This document shows positions 49,901 to 61,059 of a stretch of 64,000 nucleotides of DNA, one piece after another. A model generated the notes under the pieces. That model made no database searches. It was not told where the DNA came from and saw only the letters and a program-made list of their open reading frames with translations. The first letter of the stretch is position 1; each line of letters opens with the position of its first letter. The DNA is from Ganoderma boninense (Eukaryota; Basidiomycota; Agaricomycetes; Polyporales; Polyporaceae): contig CM035312.1 of NCBI GenBank assembly GCA_002900995.3, positions 1,949,653 through 2,013,652 of the forward strand. Direction: 5' to 3'. The position numbers and the translations under genes were made by a program.

Positions 49901-51548
49901 TTGTAGCACGACTACGACTTCATCATCCGCGATGCCTCTCGAAAGCGGCGGCACTCCGACATCGACAGTACTCTGCGCAACGTGCGCCGCCGGTCTACCA
50001 TTGAAGGCGGGATCACTAAACGCGGGACTCCTCGACGCCGCACACTCGGAGGCATCGTCGGCGACCAGGTCTTCATCCCTGGCAGCCCGATGATGACCGT
50101 CCCAGAGCTCCTCCAACAAGCGGAGCGCACCGTCGAGCAGCGCGAGCGCAGCATCCTACACACGCCTTCACGCGACCCCTCTGGCGAAAGCCCAAGCGCG
50201 TCTTTCAGGGTCCCCGACACCCCACTGTTTCAAACCCCAGGCCCAGGAGAGCGTATGCGCGTGCGGCCCATGTTCAATACCTCGGGCCCGCGGGCATGGG
50301 AGAAGGACGACTGGAAGCTACTAGATGCGTGCTTCACGGACGAGCGACTCTCGAAAGGGTCGCACAAACGACTGGGTGAAGCGACACTTGCGCATGTTGA
50401 AGACGTCGATTTGGATAATGTTGTGAACCGATTCCTGGACCACACGGGTGGCTTGCCGGTTGAAGAATGCTGGCCGGGGTGGACGCGGTGGGTCATTCCA
50501 CACCTGATTATATGCATATTCTGGTGGCTCATGATAGTAAGTATAGGGATGACTTGCTGCGCCGTACATATGCCCTTCAGAAGAAGCAGCGCGCCGGCAA
50601 GGGCGCACCTCCTACCCCGAGTGGCAGGTTCGGGTCGGTAGCGCTGTCTGAGGTTCCCGACTTCACACCTCTGCCCAGTCGCCAGTCCTCTGTGCAGCCT
50701 GGTTTCGCCCGGTGGGGTTCTATGAATGGCGTCGGGGGCAGCACACCCGCGGTTCCCGCGACCTTGCTGGCGCCACGTTATTCTCATCTTCTCGACGAGG
50801 CTATCGCGATCTCTAGGATCGAGTTCACCACCCCCTCATCCTCACGGACCCAGCCTGTCGAGTACCGGAGTGCCTCCCTTCCAGTCGCTGACTCCCGAGA
50901 CGTCTCCCTGCCCCCACAATCGCCTGCAGTCGCGCTGCGCTCCGAGTCGGAAGCGCCTATGCCCCCTGTGAAGAGGAGGATGTATCGATGTCCATGCCAC
51001 CGCCACCTCTTCCGGTACCACGCTCGATCACCTCGCGCATGAAAGGCTTCTTCTTCTCCTACCTCCCCAAAGCAACGAAGTCCAACCAACTAAAGAAGCC
51101 CGCCGGCGCGCGCCCATCCTGGTCTCCCCATTCCGCCGCCAGAGGTGTTCCAGAAGTCCCGCACGGTCGCAACGCCCGTCTCTAAGCCCGCCCCGAAGCC
51201 TGTTCCCCCGAAGGATCTTGTGAACCTACAGCACGCGCCGCTGCCTCCGTCGAAGATCCCGCGCCCCGCGAAGCAGCAGCCGAAGCGCCTCGTCGACCTC
51301 CACCCTGCGCCGCACCGGAGGCGCGCCAGACCGCGTCGCTGGGCCGCGGAAGCGTGGGGAGTCGGCGGAGTAGCAACGGGAGCGTGAAGGATCTGGTGAA
51401 GGGCTTCGAGGACATGGAGAAGATGCACGCGAAGGAGCGGCAGGAGGAGATGATGCGGCTGCGGAGGGTATGGAGCGTCGGGGAGTGGGCGGCTGCGACT
51501 GGGAAGCAGGGGCAGCAGCAGGGCGGGCGGCCGGGGTGGAAGCCCTGA
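46951..51548 (+). CDS. Large disordered, acidic/basic protein, probably nuclear; 3' frame breaks
   Basis: Not recognised. Exons: 46951-47229, 47630-49858, 49907-50478, 50538-about 50982, then coding sequence to 51548 in changing frames. Over 1,400 residues. Seen: early motif SPPPEEVLRQTRTS, basic KKQKKLVLTIKKEP, many SP/TP sites, Asp/Glu runs (DPDEDEEEEEPP), and one ordered-looking block WEKDDWKLLDACFTDERL with LAHVEDVDLDNVVNRFLDH, reminiscent of a SANT/Myb-like helix but not proven. The C-terminus has a helical charged stretch (KGFEDMEKMHAKERQEEMM). Frame changes occur near 50982, 51105 and 51313 without splice sites. Intron 1 is 400 bases. The composition suggests a chromatin or cell-cycle role; that is inference. 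Confidence 0.62.
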
Positions 51549-51832
51549 ATGCGACTTTTTATGTTTTCTTGAACACTGGACGGCTGCATATGTCCGAAAG
51601 TCTCGCTATCGATATGGCTGATTTACGTATGAGGATCTAGTATACTTAGGACACGTTTTGCATATGCGGAGACGCACTGGTTCAAGTATATGCGCGTGGT
51701 GTAATTCTCTTGCGGATACGACGGAGTCGTGTTTCGGACTGTTGTACATAGTATGGCCATGGTATCTACTTCTCTTTCTTGATCTACCTTCCGACCAGAT
51801 CGCATGCTCCCCGTGGACAGCTAGCGCAAGGT

Positions 51833-53130
51833 TTAGTAGTAGCTGAGTTCCTGCTGGGCGGCCTTGATGGGCTCGTATAGACCATGCTGCTCGCCAAGGG
51901 CGTAGGTGAGAGTCATACGTTGCAGAACAGATGGTCCACTATCGGAGTCGCATTCCAGCTGTAGTGGCAAAAATGAACACTGTCGAGCGCGCAGATACAG
52001 ATTCAAAGATACTTGCGAGGGAGATGACATCGTCTAGAAGATGAGCTTGCCCTGCCGACATTCCCGAAAGCCCATAATAGTTCACATTGACGATGTGGAC
52101 ATGGAAGTGATCTGCGCAACATAGTCAGCCTCTCCCCGCTACCCTTCTTACGGTAGAATGAGTGAACTGACAGTACGACGGCTGGTAATGGATGAACATC
52201 CGCAGAGAGCCTGATCGAGGCCCCAACGTTCCTTGACCACTCTCGCGGCTTCGCGACGGATGCTTTTCAGCATGCCGACATGTGTCTTGTTGAGGTCTCG
52301 TAAGCTGCGAATGCTTCGGTTGAAGGCGATCGCGACGAGGTAGAGCGAACTGAGGGTGTTCAGGTCCCATTTCATGTCTGGTAGCATGAGGTAGCCGTGC
52401 TCTGGGGAGGGATCGCGGTAGAGGACCTTCTCGGCTTCTGACGTGCCGTTGAGGATGTTTTCCACCCTGGGTATTGAGTGTTTCATTCAATCGCTTGCAC
52501 ATGATGAGTCCAAGCCACTAGGTTAAGACTGACCATTGTGTGCGAGAACGGAGGGAATGCTGTGATGTATGGTCTCACAATGCGCTCGTAGAGGTCGGGC
52601 GTTTCGTGAACGATGGTAAACTCTTGGCTGGAGCACTACATCATTTCTCATGAGCGAACCCTAACAAGCAAAGATGAGAACTGCGCCTGCCTTCCGGATA
52701 TGAACCTCTGTCGCTGGATGAACGATGTTGATCTTGACATCCGGGCTTTCTGGGGAGCTCGCGAGCCACCCGAACATCCAGGTGTACTATTCGATGTGTA
52801 TGAATGTCAGCATTAGAGCCTTTGTGAAAAATCCTCACGATATCTGTCCCCTCGATGAGCTTTGAGCTCTCGAGCGATTTGGTGAGGAAAGTGCCGGCGG
52901 TGTCGGCGGAGAGGGCGGTCTTCTCAATCCGCACTATTGCGTCTGCAAAATCTGCAGACCCCTCCACTGGAAGCTTCCCCAGAAGCGTTAATGCGTGGGT
53001 GATCGGGTCTATAAAATAGTGGCTGGTAAGGAAAGGAACGACGACAATGTGGCATAATAACAGACCCACCTTCATTCAGGACGCGCTCGAACTGAAACTG
53101 TTGTAGTATGGCGAGATCATATTTGGCCAT
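51833..53130 (-). CDS. DCS1: Scavenger mRNA decapping enzyme DcpS, two frame breaks
   Basis: Hydrolyses the cap left after 3'-5' mRNA decay; a HIT-superfamily pyrophosphatase. Exons: 53130-53070, 53008-52839, 52786-52691, 52635-52534, about 52466-52172, 52111-52017, 51958-51833. Seen: start MAKYDLAILQQFQFERVL, HPATEVHIRK, HGYLMLPDMKWD, FNRSIRSLRDLN, and the catalytic triad MFIHYQPSYYHFHVHIVN split by an intron inside SYY. Two introns use GC donors: 52690-52636 (GCAGGC) and 52016-51959 (GCAAGT). Frame breaks: one G too many at the exon 5 acceptor (52465-52467), and one base missing near 52210-52222 between ERWGL and GSLRMF. The gene is otherwise fully conserved, so sequence error is more likely than decay. 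Confidence 0.92.
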
Positions 53131-53617
53131 GGGATATAAGTAGCGATGAAACAGAGAGATTGCTACACGATTCAAGACGAGGTGGGGCAGAGGATGCAGG
53201 AGATGCTAATTCTTGGGTCAAACTGAGTCTAGTATATAGAGTTATAAGTACAGCGCTTCAATAGGCGCCCGTAAAAGGTGTGAAGCGCCGTTGAACTTGT
53301 CAGTGCTGCGGTAGCCTGAGAACAGCGACCGCGATGCTTCTTGCCCTGATAAATGATCGCAATGATCGACCTTGTCTGATCTTCTCACCACCACTCAAGA
53401 CCCATTTAGACGACTTATCAAAAAGCCGCGGAAGCCTGGTTTGAGAACAGCTGACGACCACATGACGCTTTGCAGAAAAAGCACATCCGACCCGCGTGGA
53501 GTTGCGCCCGCCCGTGCCTCCTAGGCTGCTGCAACGTAACGGGACGCACGTTCGCCAGTGACCTGGTCTTCTCGCAACCAGACTTCTTCTCGGATACTCG
53601 TGCTCTTCGTGCTAACA
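53131..53617. promoter_or_regulatory. Divergent promoter region, DcpS / phosphoesterase
   Basis: 487 bases between opposite start codons; no other gene seen. Confidence 0.5.
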
Positions 53618-55474
53618 ATGATGTCTGCGTTGCACTTCAAGCTCTTGGTCGGTGTCCTTGCAGCAGCCTCAAGCCTTCAATTTGGTTGGGCATTCCTGTC
53701 GCGCAAGGTATCAGCCCCTGAGGCTTTCTTCTCTAATCTTCGCTGTCTGCAACACTCTAGCTGACTCTATGGCTTACAGACCACATCAGCGTCTCCAGAG
53801 CGGCTCCTCAGAGCGACGACTTTGATCTGAACCCGTACGCTAACAAGCCGCGGCTGACATTCAGGAGCGACGGCACTTTCAAGATCACTGTCTTCTCCGA
53901 TCTGCATTATGGCGAGAATCCCTGGGACGCCTGGGGCCCACAGCAAGACGTGAATAGCACCAAGCTCATGAACACGGTCCTTACGGGCGAGAAGCCAGAT
54001 TACGCGTCGGTACCAGCCTTTTGACAACACCTGGGGCTACTGTAATTGAGAAGGTCAACAATCTTTCAGCGTCCTCAATGGCGACTTGATTACTGGGGAG
54101 AGTAAGTGGGGATAGTGTGCAGAAGCGGCGACATGATCCAATAATCCTGCCTAACAGATACGTTCCGTGAAAACTCTACCAAGCTTATCGACGAGATTGT
54201 TCGCCCTCTAAACAAGCTGAGGTTGCCGTTCTCTTCCACTCATGGAGTAAGTATGCTGTTGCGGATGTGAATGGCAGCACTTCGTGACCGATATGCCTCA
54301 TTCCTTGCGTAGAACCATGATAACGAGGCCAACATCACCCACGCTGAGGAGATCAGGCGCGAGCTGCAGGTAGCTCCTCTTAGCTACACACGGTTTGCTC
54401 CGTCCTGGGCCAATGGTCAAGGCTACGGTCCCGGAACATACTGGGTGCCCGTAAGTGTTTTTTCAGCTGATGCGTTCGCCATTACTAGGTATTCACAGCC
54501 TCCGACTTGTCAGGTGTACACCAAGGCCTCTGGCAAGTCTCATACACTTGAGCCTGCCGATCCGCAACTAACTGTCGAGGTAGACGACACACCTTCTCTT
54601 ATCCTTTGGTTCTTTGACTCTCGTGGTAAGTGGCTTGCAACCCAATGAAGCGAGGCTGGGTCTAAGGACAGTTCAGGGGGCTTCAGCGAGGGCGCGAACT
54701 CCACGCGTGTCCCTGACTGGGTCGATGAGAACGTCGCAACTTGGATCAATCTCACTGTCGCCACAATGGATGCTGCATGGGGTCCCGCCGATAAGGCTGA
54801 GCGTGGCTCCCTCGCATTTTTTCACATCCCTCCGTAAATCCCGCTCCTGTCTCCTGTGTCGATGTTTCTCTGATAACCTCGGATGGCAGGCACGTCGTTC
54901 AGGATCTCCAGACTAACCTGAATAGCACACAGGACCCTGGCTTGAACGGTCTGTAGCCATCCCCTAGCACCGCGTTATAGAATTTTGATTCATGATGTTT
55001 TTTTGCAGCCGACGAGCTCGGCTCAGGTTCAACGCAGGCAACAACGCTATCGCAGGACGTGGGCAAGGACGAGCCCTTCTGGACCGCACTGAACGCGCAA
55101 GTCAAGAACCTGCACGGCGTGATCTCTGGGCATGGTACTCTTTTGTCGCTACCATCTTCCTCGAACCTGGATATAACGAGTATTTTGCAGACCACGGCAA
55201 CGAGTGGTGCAAGCGGGAACGCACGAAGAACGTCATTTTCTGCTTTGACAAGCACTCTGGGTGCGTCTCCACGTAACACCGGGCTCCGTGCTAAAGGTTG
55301 CGTAACTTACGTGGCTCGCGCAGGTATGGAGGATACAGCAGCACCGGTTGGGGACATGGGGTTCGCAACATTGTCTTCCGTTCCCCGGATCCAAGTGTTG
55401 GACCGGAGACTTGGATCAGGATGGAGGACGGCGAGACCCATGCGAGGATTATTATGGATTCGTCCTACAATTGA
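53618..55474 (+). CDS. Secreted calcineurin-like metallophosphoesterase
   Basis: Two-metal phosphoesterase, likely secreted or vacuolar, of the fungal DCR2/purple-acid-phosphatase-like group. Eleven exons: 53618-53707, 53761-54005, 54070-54101, 54158-54246, 54313-54450, 54514-54625, 54677-54833, 54890-54948, 55009-55134, 55191-55260, 55324-55474; 422 residues, all phases consistent. Seen: signal peptide MMSALHFKLLVGVLAAASS, then the five metal motifs FSDLHYG (Asp 77, His 79), VLNGDLITGE, THGNHDNE, FFHIP, and SGHDHGNEWC. The GNHD and GHDH motifs are each split by an intron. One donor is the uncommon GTCGGT (54006). Substrate unknown. Confidence 0.94.
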
Positions 55475-55879
55475 TAACCTTCCGGATTGATCTCTTTCGC
55501 ATCTTTATTCTGAAACCTATCAGTCTCAGGCATCTCAGGGTCGTCCTTGAATCATCCAGTACTTGGCAGTGTGTGCAGCTGAGCGCTTGGTTAGGTAATT
55601 ATTTGTACACCTATAGAAGCCAGACGGAGCCGCCAAGCAAGTGGTCTGCAACTGTGCAACGATCCGAGTGTTGTAATACGTTGCTGTAGCGGCAGGAAAA
55701 CAGCTCCCGTATATGGTGAAAGCGAAAGAGCTTGTCCTTGGAGTCCGTGACGGATACGAAAAAGCGGTATGGCGCGATCCGCTATAGTACGCGCTGATTG
55801 TCCTATGGTGACTCGGAGAACGCTGTGATTGCACCACATCATCAACACAACCCAAGACTCCGGACTCGGGGAGGGAAAA
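55475..55879. other. Intergenic between convergent genes
   Basis: 3' flanks of the phosphoesterase and the second F-box gene. No gene seen. Confidence 0.65.
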
Positions 55880-58319
55880 TCAACAGGTGGACCCTCCGAT
55901 GCGATGCAACACAACTTCCTTGATGTGCCTCCCATGATTGTCCATCTAACAAAAAACGCCGCTGTCAGTCAGGACTGAAAGATATCTAAACTATGCTGCG
56001 CAGCAAGCTCACCTTGAGACCGACTATGATGTCCTCATCCACCAACGCGCTCTCGTACTCATCCGAGATGGCTACGCTCCTCTCAATGAACGGCAAGGCG
56101 CTTTCCATGTCTCCCTCCCACGCCGACGAAGGGCCGATAACGGTCTTGCCCAGCATGACCTCCAAAAGCACCTTGGGATCTCCCTTGCCATTGATGTCAT
56201 CCTGCCCACTCGGTCCAACCTGGGGTTCATTTGCTTTTGAGACCAAGATCTTCTCCTTTCGGCTCGTATCCCCCTCGACAGTCACATCGTCCCCATCCAT
56301 CGTATCACCGCTTCCACCCACTTCGTCTGGGACAAGAAGAGCCAGCTCCCCAATCCCGTCCTGCAGGTCATCAAGCGGCGCAAGCAACTCGACCCCGCCA
56401 AAGTCAGCATTAGCCTCAAGCGCCTCCATCCACAGGTCCTCGTCCTCGTCCTCCTCGTCCTCCTCGTCGTCAAAGTCCGTTATCCCTCCCACCACGCGCT
56501 CCTCCATCTCGCCCCACGCCGACACCTCCTTCGCGTCGGGCGGCACGACCTTCTCCCCGGGCCGGCTGCCCACCGGCTCGCCCACGAGCGCACGCTCATG
56601 CATGAACCGCCGCAGCGCCGCCTGGTTGAAGTCGTACACGTGCAGCCGCCGGTCGCCGCGCACGCGCACGAACCGCTGGCCGCACGTCGTCGTGATCCAG
56701 CGCGTGCCCGGGAACTCGTCCTGAACCACCGCGTGTGCGCCGGGCCCCAGTCTGCCCACGGCACGGACGGCGGCTCCTCTGCTACCTCGTCTTCGTCATC
56801 GTTGTTTTCGTCGTCTCCGTGCGAGAAGGGCGCAAGGACTGGATTGAAGTTCGGTGCGTGGACGTTGGGCTGGAAGGCAGCAACGAAAGGCAACGATGGG
56901 GATAGCTGGCCGGACGCGGATGTGGGTAGACGATGGCTGGCCTGTCGAACTCGCTCGAGCACGTGCGCGAGCCTCGATAGCGTTGCACGCGCGATCTTCA
57001 GGAGGGACGCACGGTGGACAAGCATCGTGTAGACACGCGTCGTGGTGAGAGGGAGGCGCACGTGGAGGTGGAGGATCATAATTGCCATTGCTGGGTCCGA
57101 ATAGAACGGCGTGAAGCTGTCGACGTTCGCTGCCGACGGCGTGGGGCCCAGCGGGTTGGGTTCGCACCGGCACGTCATGCGCAGGACGAGCGCCCCGTGT
57201 TGCAGGGGTGGGAGCTCCAGAGTGCAGGTGGTCTTGAGGAGAGGCACGTCAGGCTGAAGAGGCTCTGAGTCGCCACTCTTCACAGCAGGAGATTGAGGCG
57301 GAGGCGCGGAGAACTCTTCGGCGAAATGGCAGATCTCTATGGAGTTGGACGGGATGATGGGGAGAGCGACGGTGTCCGGCGAAAGAAGCACGAACGAGTT
57401 GAACATAGTGGGATCCGAGTAGAGGCGTTTCTGCCCCTGGATTTTCCGTCACAGCTCTGCGCAAGCGGATAGTATGTGCACTTACCACTTTGGGATGGCC
57501 GGTCTTCCAGTTGAAAATGACGAGGGTGACTGGGTCGGCACTCACAAACGGGAAGTAATTGTTGAGAAGGAAGCACAGTGTATCTCCAGAGACCTCGAGC
57601 ATGATGCTGGAGTGCCCCGGGAGATAATGAATATTATCGAAGTGGAGCACGGGCTTTGCTGCCGCAGGGTGTGGTTGGCCAGTTGAATGCTTGATCAAGT
57701 GTATGTCAATGGAAGCCCAGAGCTGCGACTCGTTGATATAGCTAGTCGAAATAATCAACTGGCTGGTTTAATAATCTCATGTACGTACGCGGGTGCTTAC
57801 GAATATGTCACAATCGCAATCAAGTCGTGCTCCAGAATAGCTAAGCCAACGTCTATGACTGGCTTCCCAAGGTCAAGATGTGACCACAGTCGATTAGCTG
57901 GTGACGCTCGTTTTCTGCTTGAAGGCGGAATTCAGCCGCACGGTGTGGACACTCTCTGTACCTGGGGTACCTTCGGAATGGCTGCGTTCTCCGAGCAGGA
58001 GGACGCCGCCTGGTGAGGTCGTATATTCCAGAAGGGTTGTGTCTCAACGGAAGAACCGTCCTATCGGATAAATCCACACGGCTCCAGGCGTTCTCTTTCT
58101 CGTGCAGGATGCGGAGTCGTTCCCCAGGAACGAGGCACGAAGCACAGTTGTCGATGCGACCAGCGACATGAAGCTCGATGATATATTGAAGTGCGGCGGT
58201 GGATTTGACGACATCGAGCAAGCAACTGCAGGCTGTTGCAGGTAAATGAGATCTCGCCAGGAGAGGTGGAGGGCAATCTGAGTAAGGAGTTCGTCGGGGA
58301 GGTCGAGGATGACGGCCAT
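55880..58319 (-). CDS. F-box protein, copy 2, with several frame breaks
   Basis: Paralog of the F-box gene at 37010-38744. Seen: N-terminal F-box MAVILDLPDELLTQIALHLS with DLIYLQQ, then LQYIIELHVAGRID, SGIYDLT and GGVLLLGERS, DLGKPVIDVGLAILEHDLIA, TCTLELPPLQHGA, VPWADWGPAHTR, then a very acidic stretch (DDEEDEEDEDED), ending IKEVVLHRIGGSTC. Supported introns: 57791-57751 region, about 57489-57440, and 56012-55946. The frame changes without splice sites near 58230, 58010, 57900 and 56730. It is either a decaying gene or a correct gene in a region of sequence errors; the long acidic tail and readable downstream frame argue against old decay. Confidence 0.65.
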
Positions 58320-58557
58320 GGTCGAAGATTATATGCGCTCCCTGCCGCCGACGTCAGAACTAGACCGTGACTGCAGTGCCAGTTACGTACGTGCTTGCGC
58401 TTTGCCGGCAGTTGCCGCCTTCTCTTGGGCGCTCTCAGCTTCTTTCCCGCTGCCACATACGACAACGCGGGGGCTTTCTGCACGTACGTCTCTCCCTACT
58501 GTCCGCGCAGACAGAGAGCGCACGTTCACAACAGCGCACCTCGTAGCCTGCACAACC
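58320..58557. promoter_or_regulatory. Divergent promoter, F-box copy 2 / MRPS8
   Basis: 238 bases between opposite start codons. Confidence 0.5.
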
Positions 58558-59021
58558 ATGGTCCTCCCCCACAATCTTTGCTCACACGTCCAAAACGCGT
58601 TCCGTGCGCGACACCAGCACATCGCTGTCCACCACACCACCCAAAATCTCGCCATCCTCTCCATCCTCCTCCGCGCCGGTTTCCTCACGAACGTCACACG
58701 TGGCACCATTGAAGTCCCCTCCCGGAAGCCTTCCACGGAGTGCCCGAGTCCCAGAAGCGCATATGGGCCAGCCTCAAGTATCGCGACGACCGTCCCGTGC
58801 TCTCTGACATGGAGCTCATCAGCATGCCGAGCAAGCGCATCATCATGGACCTCAGCGAGATTCGGAGGTTGTGCACGGGTAGGCGGGTGCAGAACGTGAA
58901 GCCGCTGCGCATGGGCGAGATTGCGATTGTGAAGACGAAGGATAGGGAGAATGAGTGGCTGGAGGCGAGGGAGGCGTTGCAGCTGAGGTTGCCGGGCGAG
59001 GTCATTTGCAGGGCACGGTAG
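58558..59021 (+). CDS. MRPS8: Mitochondrial ribosomal protein S8 (bS8m-type), one frame break
   Basis: Small-subunit mitochondrial ribosomal protein that binds the central domain of the small rRNA. Single exon, about 155 residues once the frame is bridged. Seen: start MVLPHNLCSHVQNAFRA with LSILLRAGFLTNVTRG, typical of S8 (nuclear-coded mitochondrial form begins with the SHVQNA helix), then KRIWASLKYRDDRPVL, MPSKRI, and the C-terminal GRRVQNVKPLRMGEIAIV with a GE-x-x-IV core. Between TIEVPS and EAFHGVPESQ the frame shifts by one, at CCCTCCC (58716-58723), as if one C were missing. An essential gene; sequence error is the likely cause. Confidence 0.9.
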
Positions 59022-59675
59022 TGTGACCGCCGTTTACGGTCTTCTTTGGTGAGTCGTCTCTATCTCGTTGAACTTCCGATGCTGAACGTCGCGTTAAAAG
59101 CTACTTTATGCTATACCCTAATAGATTAATCACGCCCCTCCACTCTGGACCAACATTCAGAATTCAGAAGGGTGCCATATGCTTCCCGTTGGATCTAGAA
59201 TTATTCCTCGTCCCTCTCGAGATGAACCAGAAAAGCCGACAGACACTCCCATCCTGTCCGTCCCCCTTACAACTCTATGCCGCACGTAGCTGTTTCTTCT
59301 CACAGCTGAAGCATAGTCGCATCCGGGTCGGGCACGGGAAAGTGCAACAACGATTCTACGGGCAACCTAGCAAAAACATAGCCATTTAACAAGGATTAGG
59401 CGGCCTCTGCGTGTCGCCAGCTCTTTGACATACAAGGACACTCGCCGGCGTTGAAAATGTAATGTGCTTCAACCAAAAGTCAACCAACAAGCTCGGAAGG
59501 TCGGGTTTTGAGGTGAGGGAAGCTACTTAGAGTCTGCTCAGTAAAAGGGTAGAAGCGAACATTTGGTGCGGCCTGTTTGGTGTGGATGCGCATTCGACGC
59601 ATGCATGTCGACTTGCCGCATGATCGAATCGACAGGGCCCGTAAGGTAGAGTGAATAATAGAATTGCCATTCTTC
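59022..59675. other. Intergenic between convergent genes
   Basis: About 650 bases. A plus-strand open frame (59108-59389) has no recognisable domain. No gene called. Confidence 0.6.
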
Positions 59676-60483
59676 TCAGCTGGCCGATGATACTGAGGAG
59701 CTACCCTTGCCTGCCGACCGTTCTTGGGCCTGCTGCTCCTTAAACGCCTTCACTCGTTTACTGATCTCCCTCCGCTGCTCCTCCCCAAACTCCTGTGCCT
59801 CGCTCCTTGCCTGAGCGAGGTTCCTCGACGCAGACAAGTGAGCTTGGCGCGATGCCGAGTACGACGGCAAGACAAATACTGGTCCCAACCCTGCTCCGAG
59901 AGCCTACGGCCGACGTCTAGCGTGCGTGTTCCAAGACGGCAAAAGTGGACGCACCATGATACCAATGATCAAGATAATCCTGTCCTTCCATCTATCGTCC
60001 GCGCTCGCCTTCCACTTCTGCCCCTGTTGGTCCTCCCAAGGATGTCCAGAACGGCGACGGGCCTCCTCGTGCGCAGCCCATGCTCGTTTCCTCCGGAGGA
60101 TCTCTTCTCGGTATATGTCGACGGGACCGTCAGCACCGCTACCTCTCTTCCCTCGCAGCGTGTCGTATGCAGCCGTGATGGCCTGGAATCGCGACCTCCG
60201 GATGGCAGGAGAGAGGTCACGTCCGTACGGAGCGTCCGGATGGTGTACTCGAACGAGCTCGTAGTCTTCACTCGCGCATGAGCCGAGTCCGACGACACCG
60301 AGCATGGGAGAGATACGTACATCGTGCCTTGATATCTGGTTGGCTGGCTCCTACAGGGAGGTGGAATATCTGATGCGGCGTCGGGCGTGTGTGGGTCGGG
60401 AAGGGATACGGACCAGCACTTGTGGAAGCCAATCGTGCATGGTGACCCTTGGGGAGCCGCAGACAGCAGTACGGCTGGTGCAT
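59676..60483 (-). CDS. Membrane-anchored J-domain (DnaJ-type) protein, probably mitochondrial
   Basis: Hsp70 co-chaperone. Exons: 60483-60321, 60265-59955, 59903-59676; 233 residues, intact. Seen: basic, Arg/Ser-rich presequence-like N-terminus (LPKGHHARLASTS), J domain with HQIFHLPVGASQPDIKARYY, the HPD signature in VRVHHPDAPYGRDL (His 63), and FQAITAAYDTLRG. A spacer follows, then one membrane helix across the last intron (DRIILIIGIM + ALGAGLGPVFVLPSY), and a charged coiled C-terminus (QEFGEEQRREISKRVKAFKE). The frame is open further upstream of 60483, so the start could lie higher. Which mitochondrial Hsp70 process it serves cannot be told. Confidence 0.86.
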
Positions 60484-61059
60484 AAGAGCACTCAAGAGGT
60501 AACGGTGACACCGTTTGTCGATGTACGAGGGTGCAAGCACGATCGTTGTCGTACGAGAGCGAAGCCAAGAGGAGGCGACATTGGCGATGAATGACCAAGG
60601 TCTGGATATCGGAATGGGGCATGGGCGGAGCCGCGACTCGGCGAGGTTCAGCGCCGTGAGAAACCGGGCTCCGGTTCTATCGGACACAGCTCTCGCTTGA
60701 CCTTACTCCCTTTCGCGAGCTGGTGGCCGCGGTCATTTTTCTCAGTATCATGGGCTCCTCAGTGATGCACTGTGCATCGTGGGTGAGGCGACAGCCGGGT
60801 TGGTAGACTGCGCTGTTGCATGACAAATGTTTTCCGAGTCCGCATGTTGCATAGTAACGGTTCATGAAGTTCAAGACCCCGGACTTGTTCACATTGTCGT
60901 CTCATACAGCACTTCCCCATCTCTCCTTGTTTCCGAGGGTCGACGAAGAGCAGGTGAGCGGGCCAAACACACCCTTCTATCTATCTACGACGCTGATAAC
61001 TTCTTGGACCAGCCTTCCATCTATCAGGACCAGCTACCTAGGTCTGACTCGCAGAACGC
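60484..61059. promoter_or_regulatory. Divergent upstream region, J-protein / DUF6535
   Basis: 576 bases between opposite start codons. A plus-strand open frame starting at 60864 can be spliced but fits the downstream gene less well than the start at 61060. Confidence 0.45.
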
